From the NCBI GenBank assembly GCA_902786855.1, contig CADAEH010000005.1, positions 62,001-126,000 of the forward strand: 64,000 bases of DNA, given 5' to 3'. Origin of the DNA: an uncultured Eubacteriales bacterium (GTDB taxonomy: Bacteria > Bacillota > Clostridia > Peptostreptococcales > Anaerovoracaceae). The position numbers were made by a program, and so were the translations under genes. Below are positions 8,760 through 15,940 of the stretch, one piece after another (positions within the stretch are counted from its first letter, which is position 1; the number at the start of each line of letters is the position of its first letter). The notes under the pieces are model-generated. The model was not told where the DNA came from. It saw only the letters and a list, made by a program, of their open reading frames with translations, and made no database searches.

Positions 8760-9205
8760 TGCGTATACTAGGGCTTGATGTAGGAGACAAAACAGTGGGG
8801 GTCGCAGTAAGCGACCCTCTTGGTATTATTGCGACCGGTGTAACTACCATTGAAAGGGTGGGTATCCGTAAAGATACCGGTAAAGTCATAGATTATATCA
8901 GAGAATATGACTGTCCGCTCGTGGTTATTGGATTGCCCCTCAATCTTGATGATACTGACTCTGTTCAGACAGAAAAGGTCAGAGCTTTCAGAGAAATGCT
9001 TGAAAATAAACTGAGAAGTTCCGGACCGCTCTCCAAGGTCAGGATCGAATGGCAGGATGAGAGATATTCAACTGCTGAGGCAGAGGAAGTTCTGATCGAT
9101 GCAAATATGAGTCGTGAAGACAGGAAAAAGATCATAGACCGACAGGCCGCAATAGTGATACTGCAGCGTTATCTTGACAGAATGCCCGCAGAGGACAAGA
9201 GATGA
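8759..9205 (+). CDS. ruvX: RuvX/YqgF RNase H-like nuclease
   Basis: This 148-residue protein has an RNase H fold, with LGLDVGDKTVGVAVSDP at the start, VVIGLPLNLD in the middle and WQDERYSTAEAE before the final acidic residue. Members are described as putative Holliday-junction resolvases and as nucleases in pre-16S rRNA 5' processing; the second role is better supported in E. coli. It is coupled to ireB upstream and overlaps the LysR start by four bases (ATGA). Confidence 0.93.
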   Translation: MRILGLDVGDKTVGVAVSDPLGIIATGVTTIERVGIRKDTGKVIDYIREYDCPLVVIGLPLNLDDTDSVQTEKVRAFREMLENKLRSSGPLSKVRIEWQDERYSTAEAEEVLIDANMSREDRKKIIDRQAAIVILQRYLDRMPAEDKR

Positions 9206-10113
9206 ATGACCTTCAGATAGATTATTTCATGGCCGTAGCGACCAATCTGAGCTTTACTAAGACATCAGAAGAGATGTTTGTATCTCAGCCTGCGATATCC
9301 AGACAGATATCTCAGCTGGAAAAAGAGCTTGGCGCAAGATTGTTCAAGCGCAACAATCAGAGAACTGAGCTTACAGAAGTAGGCAAGCTTTATTTTGATC
9401 TCTTCAGCAGATATAAAGCAGATCTGATCAATACTAAAATAGAGGCTGATCGTATACTGGGAAATAAAAAAGGAATAATACGGGTCGGATTTCTTGAAGG
9501 GTGGGATCTCTTCAATATAATTCCGAAGATGATTGAACGGTTCAATGCTGAGTATCCTGATACAGAGGTCGTGATAAACTGCTGTGGAGTAAAAGAACTG
9601 ACAACATCACTTCTGAATGATTCTCTTGATCTGATTGTGACAATGAACAATTCAGTAGCGATGTTCAGAGAGTTTGAATGCACGGAAGTCGCTGAGATCG
9701 GGAAAATATTGATTTATTCAGTATCTCATCCTCTTGCCGGAAAGAAAGAGCTTACTCTCAATGATTTTCGCGATGATGTCTTCATAGCACCTTGGGAAAT
9801 AGTTGACAAAATGGTAGTTGAGGCGATTACTTCATACACAAGACCTTATGGTTTTGTTCCAAGGCTCAGATTCGTAAAGAATCATGAATCGACTATTACA
9901 TGTGTCAGAAACAACATGGGGGTTGCAATAGTCGATGAATGGGTGTGGGCAAAAGACGCTGCAGACATAAAATGGATCCCTTTTAAAGCGATAGATATTG
10001 TATCCATTGCAAGGGCGAAAGCAAGAGAAACTGATCAGGAAATAAGGATGCAGCAGATACTCGCCGATATTATAGTGGAGCAGGAAGCAGAAAGAAGAAA
10101 AGAAAATAAATAG
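9202..10113 (+). CDS. LysR-type transcriptional regulator
   Basis: This is a 303-residue LTTR. The N-terminal winged helix-turn-helix (1-60) contains FTKTSEEMFVSQPAISRQIS, and a LysR substrate-binding domain (about 88-295) follows. The start codon overlaps the ruvX stop (ATGA), so expression may be tied to the alaS operon. The gene reads toward, and probably controls, the redox cluster at 10275-14753; this is inferred from adjacency and from the palindrome and dyad downstream. The effector is unknown. Confidence 0.93.
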   Translation: MNDLQIDYFMAVATNLSFTKTSEEMFVSQPAISRQISQLEKELGARLFKRNNQRTELTEVGKLYFDLFSRYKADLINTKIEADRILGNKKGIIRVGFLEGWDLFNIIPKMIERFNAEYPDTEVVINCCGVKELTTSLLNDSLDLIVTMNNSVAMFREFECTEVAEIGKILIYSVSHPLAGKKELTLNDFRDDVFIAPWEIVDKMVVEAITSYTRPYGFVPRLRFVKNHESTITCVRNNMGVAIVDEWVWAKDAADIKWIPFKAIDIVSIARAKARETDQEIRMQQILADIIVEQEAERRKENK

Positions 10114-10117
10114 AAGC

Positions 10118-10155
10118 TTGCTTCGTTCATAACAATATTGTTATGAACGAAGCAA
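10118..10155. repeat. 38-bp perfect palindrome after the LysR gene
   Basis: Two 19-base arms are perfectly complementary with no spacer; the centre is AACAATATTGTT. It starts four bases after the LysR stop. The plus strand lacks a T run after the right arm, so it is not a classic terminator. It may be an operator, an RNA-stabilising hairpin or a terminator without a U tract. Confidence 0.85.
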
Positions 10156-10172
10156 AATTAATCAATTATACA

Positions 10173-10222
10173 AAACAGGTTATCTGAGTTACAATGTAGT
10201 CAAGACAACCTGTTTGTTTTTT
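10173..10222 (+). terminator. Probable intrinsic terminator after the LysR gene
   Basis: AAACAGGTT (10173-10181) and AACCTGTTT (10207-10215) pair across a 25-base loop and are followed by G and a run of six T. The long loop makes it weaker than the others in this window. Confidence 0.65.
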
Positions 10223-10274
10223 AACGAAGTATAATATTAACAATAATAAAGTAGATATTGAAGGGAGAATAATC

Positions 10275-10775
10275 ATGCAGAAAAGCGCAAAATTGACAGC
10301 AGTGTACGCACTCATCATGGACCTGCCACTGAGCCTTGTTATCACTCTTGTTGCTCTGGCATTATCTAATATCGATGCACCGGGCAGCCTTAACGGACCT
10401 AATTATATAAGGATGGCGATCCTTGCTTATATCGTTACATTCTTCGTAAACTTCCTCCACGCTGAGAGGTGGGGATTCGCAGTTGCTGCAAAGCATTCTC
10501 AGCCTGGAACATTCAAGTTCGGACTTCTTCTGAATCTGGTAGTTGCTGCTGTATTCTGTGTCATTCTCGACCTGATCATGACAGCTGTAGGCATGATCGC
10601 AGGTGGAGCATTCAGTTTCGGACCATATATCGCAGCTGTTCTTAAAGGCTTCATTCCTTGCTATATCCCAACACTGATCATTGCAATGTTCTGGAATCAG
10701 TTTGCTGACAAGTGGTCGAGAGCGATCTGCAATGAGCCGGCACCACAGATGCCTGGAGCACCTGACCACAAGTAA
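10275..10775 (+). CDS. Four-helix membrane protein, possible tandem DUF2798-like repeat
   Basis: These 166 residues contain four hydrophobic segments (about 7-29, 43-62, 82-108, 117-142). The two halves look alike: each has a helix with an acidic residue (LIMDLPLSLVITLV and VILDLIMTAVGMI), then a helix ending in an aromatic/charged cap (FFVNFLHAERWG and AMFWNQFADKW). This pattern recalls the two-helix DUF2798 family duplicated in tandem; the family call is my inference. GAAGGGAGAATAATC precedes the ATG. A -10-like TATAAT lies at 10230-10235 without a clear -35. The cluster context suggests transport or membrane sensing of the cluster's substrate. Confidence 0.75.
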   Translation: MQKSAKLTAVYALIMDLPLSLVITLVALALSNIDAPGSLNGPNYIRMAILAYIVTFFVNFLHAERWGFAVAAKHSQPGTFKFGLLLNLVVAAVFCVILDLIMTAVGMIAGGAFSFGPYIAAVLKGFIPCYIPTLIIAMFWNQFADKWSRAICNEPAPQMPGAPDHK

Positions 10776-10811
10776 AAAACACGAATTCTTTAAATAAAAA
10801 TGGATTCATCT

Positions 10812-10863
10812 TGTTATAATCGAATCAACAGCAGTAAGTTATACCTAATAATTAAATAACTTA
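10812..10863 (+). promoter_or_regulatory. Extended -10 promoter and dyad before the flavoprotein gene
   Basis: TGT-TATAAT (10812-10820) is an extended -10 without a good -35. Just past the expected start, TAAGTTAT (10835-10842) and ATAACTTA (10856-10863) form an 8-base inverted repeat with a 13-base spacer. It could be an operator, and it shares the GTTAT/ATAAC core with the palindrome at 10118. Confidence 0.5.
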
Positions 10864-10893
10864 GTAGAAACATATTGCAGGAGGGAAAACAAT

Positions 10894-11871
10894 ATGAAGA
10901 TTCTGGGAATTTCTTTCGGAACCAAAAACGGTAACAATGACACTATGTGCAGATTAGCACTTGAAGAGTGCCAGAAGCTCGGAGCTGAGATCGAATTTAT
11001 CCATGCATTTGACTGGGATCTCCAGACATGTACAGGCTGCGTAGCATGCTCAAGAGGTCTCGTAATGGGCAAGGGCATGATCTGCACAAGAAAAGATGAC
11101 TTCAGTGCACTCTATGAAAAGATGGTAGAGGCAGACGGCGTATTCATCGTTGACCCTATCTATGAATCCGGCGGATCCGGACTCTTCCATATCTGCTGTG
11201 ATCGTATGGGACCTGGACATGACACAGGAATGCTCCTCGGACTGAACGAGAAGCTCAAAGAGCAGGGCAAGGAGCCTCTTGATATGAAGTACTTCAGACA
11301 GAAGGCTATCTCATTCCTCGCTATAGGCGGATCTGACTGGGCTGTAAGAACAGAGACTGATCACGCAATGCTCGCAATGAGTCCTGGCTGGAAGGTCGTC
11401 GACAATGATTACTTCTCATGGTGCAAGGACGTCATCATGCAGGATGACAAGATCGAGAGAACAAAAGAGATGGCAAGAAACCTCGTAGAGGCAGCTCAGT
11501 ACATCATCGATAACAATATCATGATCATGGGATCTGAGAACATTGACCTCTGGAAGGGCAAGAAGGGTGCATGCCCACACTGCCACGGCAATGCCTTCTA
11601 TATTTTCCCGGGAACAACAACTGCTGAATGCGAACTCTGCGGACTTCGCGGCGAGCTGGTAGTTGAAGACGGAGCTATGGTATTCAAGTTTGATCCTGCA
11701 ACAGAACATCATGCTCATGACATCCTGTCGGGCAAGGCTCTGCACGGACAGGACATCTTCCAGAATGAGGGAAGACTCATGAACCTCTTCAAGGACCCTG
11801 AATTCAAGGCACGCAAAGAGCATTACACCAACGTTATCGCTCCTACACCATCCCCATCCAAGAGCAAATAA
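10894..11871 (+). CDS. Flavodoxin-fold Fe-S-type flavoprotein with zinc-ribbon C-terminus
   Basis: This 325-residue protein of the NADPH-dependent FMN reductase/iron-sulfur flavoprotein superfamily starts MKILGISFGTKNGNN, a flavodoxin-type phosphate loop. Cysteines 46, 49, 52 and 64 (TCTGCVACS...MICTRKDDF) match the spacing that holds a 4Fe-4S cluster in Isf-type proteins, or the conserved cysteines of related FMN reductases. A second set, C227/C230 and C246/C249, forms a zinc-ribbon or rubredoxin-like module not found in simple FMN reductases. AGGAGGGAAAACAAT precedes the ATG. Isoleucine is written almost only as ATC or ATT, as in the ribosomal genes, suggesting high expression. The substrate is unknown. 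Confidence 0.82.
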   Translation: MKILGISFGTKNGNNDTMCRLALEECQKLGAEIEFIHAFDWDLQTCTGCVACSRGLVMGKGMICTRKDDFSALYEKMVEADGVFIVDPIYESGGSGLFHICCDRMGPGHDTGMLLGLNEKLKEQGKEPLDMKYFRQKAISFLAIGGSDWAVRTETDHAMLAMSPGWKVVDNDYFSWCKDVIMQDDKIERTKEMARNLVEAAQYIIDNNIMIMGSENIDLWKGKKGACPHCHGNAFYIFPGTTTAECELCGLRGELVVEDGAMVFKFDPATEHHAHDILSGKALHGQDIFQNEGRLMNLFKDPEFKARKEHYTNVIAPTPSPSKSK

Positions 11872-11888
11872 TATAGAATAGATAAACA

Positions 11889-11919
11889 CAGGCAGGGGAT
11901 AATACCCCTGCCTGCTTTT
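11889..11919 (+). terminator. Intrinsic terminator after the flavoprotein gene
   Basis: A 10-base-pair stem (CAGGCAGGGG / CCCCTGCCTG) with loop ATAATA is followed by CTTTT. It would limit transcription into the next gene. Confidence 0.85.
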
Positions 11920-11936
11920 ATACCAAAAGAAAGTAA

Positions 11937-11946
11937 CCCCCGGGGG
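11937..11946. repeat. GC palindrome before the EthD-like gene
   Basis: CCCCCGGGGG, flanked by AAAGTAA on the left and ACTTT on the right, lies between the terminator and the ribosome site of the next gene. In this AT-rich region it is conspicuous. It could be an operator or a hairpin shielding the 5' end of the downstream mRNA. Confidence 0.6.
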
Positions 11947-11973
11947 ACTTTAAAATGAAAGGAGAAGCATTCA

Positions 11974-12849
11974 ATGAACAGACCTGAATTTTATCCTGTA
12001 AGAAGCATTATCCTTGTAGACCTTGCTCATGAGGACTACAGGATCAAGCTCGAAAACTGGCTCTACAGATATCATGTGCCAGACAGCATTTCACAGTTTG
12101 GCCCATATGTAAGCAAGTATGCTTTCTATCCAGCACTTCCGACACCTCCTGGCGGAGCAAGATTCGGAACAGTAAGGATGCAGATGACAGAGCACTACTG
12201 GCTTGCTAACCCTAACGATATCGGCTTTGCAAAAGACCATCACAAGGTGCTTACTGAGTATTTCCCTACAGACGTACTTGTATGGCAGAACAACATTCCT
12301 GATATGGGGCATTCACATGGTATAGACAAGTCCGAAGAAGTCAATCTTGAAGGCGATGACGCAAGAGCTACCAAGGGTGACGAAGCCGCAGGAACAGTTC
12401 CTTTCATCTTTGCATTCGTACCTGTATGGTGGGAAGAGGACTTCAAGGGAGAAGGCCGCACTGTTGAAGACGGTCCTAACTACAGGTGGATGTTCATGGT
12501 CAAGTATCCGGAAGGCGTCAGTGCTGAAGAAGGTGACAAGTGGCTCAAGGAAGAATTCATTCCTGCATGGACTGCACACGAAGGCTGCACACGCTGTGTA
12601 TCAAGCAAGATCAAGAAAGAAGTCAACAACTGTGACTTCGACCGCATTGTGGAGATGTGGTTCGAGTGCCAGAGTGCATGGGTAGATGCAGCAGCTGCAG
12701 CAGCAGAGAAGTGCGCTAAGCCTGCATGGGCTGAGACTGAAGATTTCCCTTATCTCAAGAAGTCATACGGCATCAGCGGCATCTTCCTGTCAGACTATGC
12801 AAGATCAGATAATCTGACACAGTACCGTGGATACATTACGATGAGATAG
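11974..12849 (+). CDS. EthD-like protein with two alpha/beta-barrel repeats
   Basis: These 291 residues have no signal peptide. Two segments look like ferredoxin-like dimeric alpha/beta-barrel domains of the EthD type: about 10-105 (SIILVDLAHEDYRIKLENWL) and about 170-285 (YRWMFMVKYPEGVSAEEGDK). Small barrels of this class act as oxygenase helpers, isomerases or dehydratases on hydrophobic or aromatic ligands. Histidines cluster at 74, 89, 90, 113 and 115. The family call is inferred from pattern, not from a search. AAAGGAGAAGCATTCA precedes the ATG. The next gene begins two bases after the stop, so they are an operon. Codon use is strongly biased, as for highly expressed genes. Confidence 0.6.
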   Translation: MNRPEFYPVRSIILVDLAHEDYRIKLENWLYRYHVPDSISQFGPYVSKYAFYPALPTPPGGARFGTVRMQMTEHYWLANPNDIGFAKDHHKVLTEYFPTDVLVWQNNIPDMGHSHGIDKSEEVNLEGDDARATKGDEAAGTVPFIFAFVPVWWEEDFKGEGRTVEDGPNYRWMFMVKYPEGVSAEEGDKWLKEEFIPAWTAHEGCTRCVSSKIKKEVNNCDFDRIVEMWFECQSAWVDAAAAAAEKCAKPAWAETEDFPYLKKSYGISGIFLSDYARSDNLTQYRGYITMR

Positions 12850-12851
12850 CA

Positions 12852-13337
12852 ATGAGCAGAAAAGAAATACTGACACTTGCTTTACTTATTGCGGTCATGC
12901 CGCCTGCCTGGGCTGTGATCAGTCCATATCTTGGCAATACGGTCGGTCCCGTTGCCCTTATAACAGCAGGTATTTACGGAGCTAACGGCAATAAATGGGA
13001 AGATGCTCACAAGATGGCTCTTGGCTTTCTTGCCGGAGATATCTGGGCATATGCAGTTACGGTGATAATGTCCGTAACACCGTTTAATGCCGATCTGACG
13101 CTGTTTGCAGTTCTGGCAGTATTTGGCTTCCTTGCAGTAGTTATATCGCAGAGTCTGCCATCGTTTTTCAATATGCCTGCATGGCTTGCCGGATGGGCTA
13201 TCGGCATGCTGGCTATGAATCTTGATAAAGTGACTCCGCTAATGAGCCTGACGGCACAGATCGGAGCAGCTATGCTCGTCGGCGTATACTATGTAGGAGC
13301 TTTGATAGATAAGATCCATCATATAATTAACAAGTAA
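12852..13337 (+). CDS. DUF1097-like six-helix membrane protein
   Basis: This 161-residue very hydrophobic protein has about six transmembrane segments (6-24, 30-46, 54-76, 81-100, 108-125, 133-155). The pattern PPAWAVISPYLG near the start and PAWLAGWAIGMLAMNLDKV in the fifth segment resembles the DUF1097 family (E. coli YcdZ-like), whose function is unknown. The start is two bases after the EthD-like stop, with no room for its own promoter, so it is co-translated. In context it is a candidate uptake or efflux component for the compound handled by the neighbouring soluble proteins. Confidence 0.72.
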   Translation: MSRKEILTLALLIAVMPPAWAVISPYLGNTVGPVALITAGIYGANGNKWEDAHKMALGFLAGDIWAYAVTVIMSVTPFNADLTLFAVLAVFGFLAVVISQSLPSFFNMPAWLAGWAIGMLAMNLDKVTPLMSLTAQIGAAMLVGVYYVGALIDKIHHIINK

Positions 13338-13361
13338 GAAACTGTTCATAAGGAGGAATTT

Positions 13362-14753
13362 ATGGGCAAAGGCAAATATTTCTATTCAAAGGGTGAGGGA
13401 AATGACGGATATATAAAGAATCTTGAAGTTCTCTCATACTGCGACATGGACGGCACATGCGGAATGTTCCAGATGGCCCTCTACAGGACGGAATCGGGAA
13501 GATATCTGCTGTATGGTGCATGTTTTGCGGCAGGTCCTGATGGAGTAGGTATCATGATCAGTGATGTAACTGATCCAAGAAATCCTGTATTCATTAAAAA
13601 ATGGCTGCCGTTCGATATTGACGAGTATCCTACAACTTCTATACCTAAACTGCAGATAGCAGATGACAAGCTCATCTTTGCTCTCACTTCAGGTTCAGGA
13701 CCTAGTGTTCTGGTAGGAGACCGCGCTAAGATGAAGAGCCTTCAGGGCATCATGATCTATGATCTTAAGAAGGATCCTGAAAACCCTGAATACCTCGGAT
13801 ACTGGGACTGCGGAGTTCCGTATTCGATGGGAGTGCACAGATTCATGTATAACGGCGGTGACTATGTACATCTCTCATCAGAAGCAGATGAATTCGAAGG
13901 TCTGATCTACAGGATCGTCAGCATTGCTGATCCGGCCAACCCTGTCGAAGTGGGCCGCTGGTGGGCGCCTCATCAGTATATCTACGGAGTACCTGGCCGC
14001 GAGGTCGATCACTCAGCACCGCATAATCCTGACTTTATGGATAAAGGCTGGCTGCACGGGCCTCCGTTCGTTGTGGGAGACAAAGTATACTGCGGTTACT
14101 GCGGTGACGGTCTTTATGTTCTGGATATTTCCGATATCAGACATCCTAAGGCTCTCGGTAATCTGAAATTCATGCCTGCATTCTCAAGCAGACTTGCAGG
14201 AGCAAGGACTCATACAGCGCTTCCGCTGGTTGGAAGAGACCTCGTTGTTGTAACCAATGAAGGAGAGAGATTCGGATTTATAAAGGACGGTGTCGTAAAG
14301 CAGGCACAGGCTATGAACAATCTGCACATGGTCGATGTAAGCGATCCGACTAATCCGGTCCTCATAGCAGAATTCCCGTATCCGGAAGTTCCGGAGGATT
14401 TCCCTGCACCTAACTTCAACACTTACATGCTTGCAGAAGGTTCAAAGGGCGGACCGTTCGGACCTCACAATGTTCATGAACCAATGAGCAACAAGCCATG
14501 GCTCGAACAGAGGACCGATGTTGTTTATGATTGCTACTTTGCAGCAGGACTCAGAGTCTATGATGTATCAGATCCTTTCTACATCAAGGAAAAGGCATAT
14601 TTCATACCTCCGAATCCGACGAAGAAATGCTTCCCGTTCCCTGGTCCTATGATGGCCATGACGGAAGATGTCGTAGTAGACGACAGAGGTAACATCATTA
14701 TCGATGCTAACAGCGACGGATTCTATATTCTGAGAAAGACATACGAAGACTGA
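13362..14753 (+). CDS. LVIVD-repeat beta-propeller protein, candidate metalloprotein
   Basis: This 463-residue cytoplasmic-looking protein has no signal peptide. Six blade signatures of the LVIVD type are visible: SDVTDPRNPV (67-76), YDLKKDPENPEYLG (133-146), IADPANPVEVG (188-198), LDISDIRHPKALG (254-266), VDVSDPTNPVLIA (324-336) and YDVSDPFYIKEKA (400-412). Unusually many histidines sit in conserved-looking loops: H159, H170, H204, H217, H221, H232, H284, H369 and H372 (GPHNVHEP). This recalls metal-binding propellers such as selenium-binding protein/methanethiol oxidase, though homology is not shown. AAGGAGGAATTT precedes the ATG. It is last in the operon with the EthD-like and DUF1097-like genes and ends at a strong terminator. 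Confidence 0.75.
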   Translation: MGKGKYFYSKGEGNDGYIKNLEVLSYCDMDGTCGMFQMALYRTESGRYLLYGACFAAGPDGVGIMISDVTDPRNPVFIKKWLPFDIDEYPTTSIPKLQIADDKLIFALTSGSGPSVLVGDRAKMKSLQGIMIYDLKKDPENPEYLGYWDCGVPYSMGVHRFMYNGGDYVHLSSEADEFEGLIYRIVSIADPANPVEVGRWWAPHQYIYGVPGREVDHSAPHNPDFMDKGWLHGPPFVVGDKVYCGYCGDGLYVLDISDIRHPKALGNLKFMPAFSSRLAGARTHTALPLVGRDLVVVTNEGERFGFIKDGVVKQAQAMNNLHMVDVSDPTNPVLIAEFPYPEVPEDFPAPNFNTYMLAEGSKGGPFGPHNVHEPMSNKPWLEQRTDVVYDCYFAAGLRVYDVSDPFYIKEKAYFIPPNPTKKCFPFPGPMMAMTEDVVVDDRGNIIIDANSDGFYILRKTYED

Positions 14754-14790
14754 TCTCAGGCTTCTGTTCATCAGCATAATAATTAAAAAG

Positions 14791-14824
14791 ATGCGGCAGC
14801 TTTCAGGCATGCCGCATTCTTTTT
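14791..14824 (+). terminator. Intrinsic terminator of the redox cluster
   Basis: ATGCGGCA (14791-14798) pairs with TGCCGCAT (14810-14817) across an 11-base loop, followed by TCTTTTT. It marks the end of the accessory cluster. Confidence 0.85.
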
Positions 14825-14897
14825 GACTTGTATAAAACAGCATCTGCTGACAGCACTGATAACGCCCTGCCGGAGTTTCGCTTCTGCCCGGCGCATG

Positions 14898-14906
14898 TGT
14901 TATAAT
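14898..14906 (+). promoter_or_regulatory. Extended -10 promoter of the PfkB gene
   Basis: TGT-TATAAT (14898-14906), with only a weak -35. The predicted start of transcription is about 14913, which rules out the in-frame ATG at 14912 as a translation start. Confidence 0.6.
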
Positions 14907-14950
14907 CAAACATGGTAAGTAAATCGGAAAGAGTCTTTCAGAGGAAAATC

Positions 14951-15916
14951 ATGAATGATAGAAAATACGATCTGATCTGTATCGGTATGGCTATTATGGA
15001 CTCAATAATAAAAGGGTTCGACCCAGTCCCGCTTACAGCGACCGGATTCAGAGCTGAATCCGGCTCGCTCAAAGTAGGAGGTGACGCTGTTAATGAGTCT
15101 ATAGCTGCATCAAAACTTGGACTCAGGACAGGGATACTCTGCAATCTCGGCAACGATCCGGCCGGAAATGCTATAGAAAATGAGCTGAGATATAATGGGG
15201 TAGATACAGAACTGATCGTAAGATCCGACGAGCACCAGACTCCTGTAACTACTATTTTTGTGCAGGAGGATGGCAACAGGAAGTCTATTACAAATAGTGC
15301 ACACCGCTATAATTTCCATCCTGAGAGGCATAAAGACAGGTTTACAGACGCAAGGGCCATAATACTCGGATCGCTTTTCAGAGCCCCGTTTAACGATCCT
15401 GAAGTGATTCGTTCAGTCCTTACATGCGCAAGGGATAATGGTATAACTGTTTTTGCTGATACAAAGCTTCCTAATTTCAGGATCCTTACTCTTGATGACA
15501 TCAGAGACTCACTCAGCATGATAGACTACATTACGCCTAACGAGGACGAAGCTCGTTATTATTCAGGAAAAGATACGCCGGAGGAAATGGCTGAGGCATT
15601 TCTTGATGCAGGCGCAAAGAATGTGATAATAAAGCTGGGAGCAAGAGGAAGTTACTTCAGAAACAGAGATGTTTCGCTGATGATCCCGGCTTTCAAGACA
15701 GAAACGGTGGATGCCACAGGAGCAGGAGATAACTTTATCGCAGGTTTTGTATCAGAGAAGCTCAAAGGAAACAGCGATGAAGATGCACTCGTTTTTGCAA
15801 ATGCATGCGGTGCGATATGCAGTACAGCCGTCGGCGCAGGATCAGCACTTAAAAACCGCAGTCAGGTATTGGAACTGATCAAAAGCAGCACAGCTGATCA
15901 AGTGAATCATATATAG
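14951..15916 (+). CDS. PfkB-family carbohydrate kinase
   Basis: This 321-residue sugar or nucleoside kinase of the ribokinase superfamily shows the N-terminal substrate motif GGDAVNESIAASKLG and the C-terminal signature TVDATGAGDNFIAGF, whose last aspartate is the catalytic base. The substrate cannot be read from sequence; ribokinase, fructokinase and 2-keto-3-deoxygluconate kinase are all possible. The ATG at 14951 has AGAGGAAAATC upstream, while the earlier ATG at 14912 sits on the transcription start. Downstream genes encode exported proteins, with no sugar transporter in sight, so the link to them is unclear. Confidence 0.9.
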   Translation: MNDRKYDLICIGMAIMDSIIKGFDPVPLTATGFRAESGSLKVGGDAVNESIAASKLGLRTGILCNLGNDPAGNAIENELRYNGVDTELIVRSDEHQTPVTTIFVQEDGNRKSITNSAHRYNFHPERHKDRFTDARAIILGSLFRAPFNDPEVIRSVLTCARDNGITVFADTKLPNFRILTLDDIRDSLSMIDYITPNEDEARYYSGKDTPEEMAEAFLDAGAKNVIIKLGARGSYFRNRDVSLMIPAFKTETVDATGAGDNFIAGFVSEKLKGNSDEDALVFANACGAICSTAVGAGSALKNRSQVLELIKSSTADQVNHI

Positions 15917-15940
15917 CATCAGCCGGTGATAAAACAGAAA

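Noticed and set aside
10118-10155. Treating the 38-bp palindrome as a simple terminator
   Set aside because: No T run follows on the plus strand and a better terminator lies at 10173-10222.
14912-14950. Upstream ATG extending the PfkB kinase by 13 residues
   Set aside because: It coincides with the predicted transcription start just after TATAAT and has no ribosome site; the ATG at 14951 has AGAGGAA.
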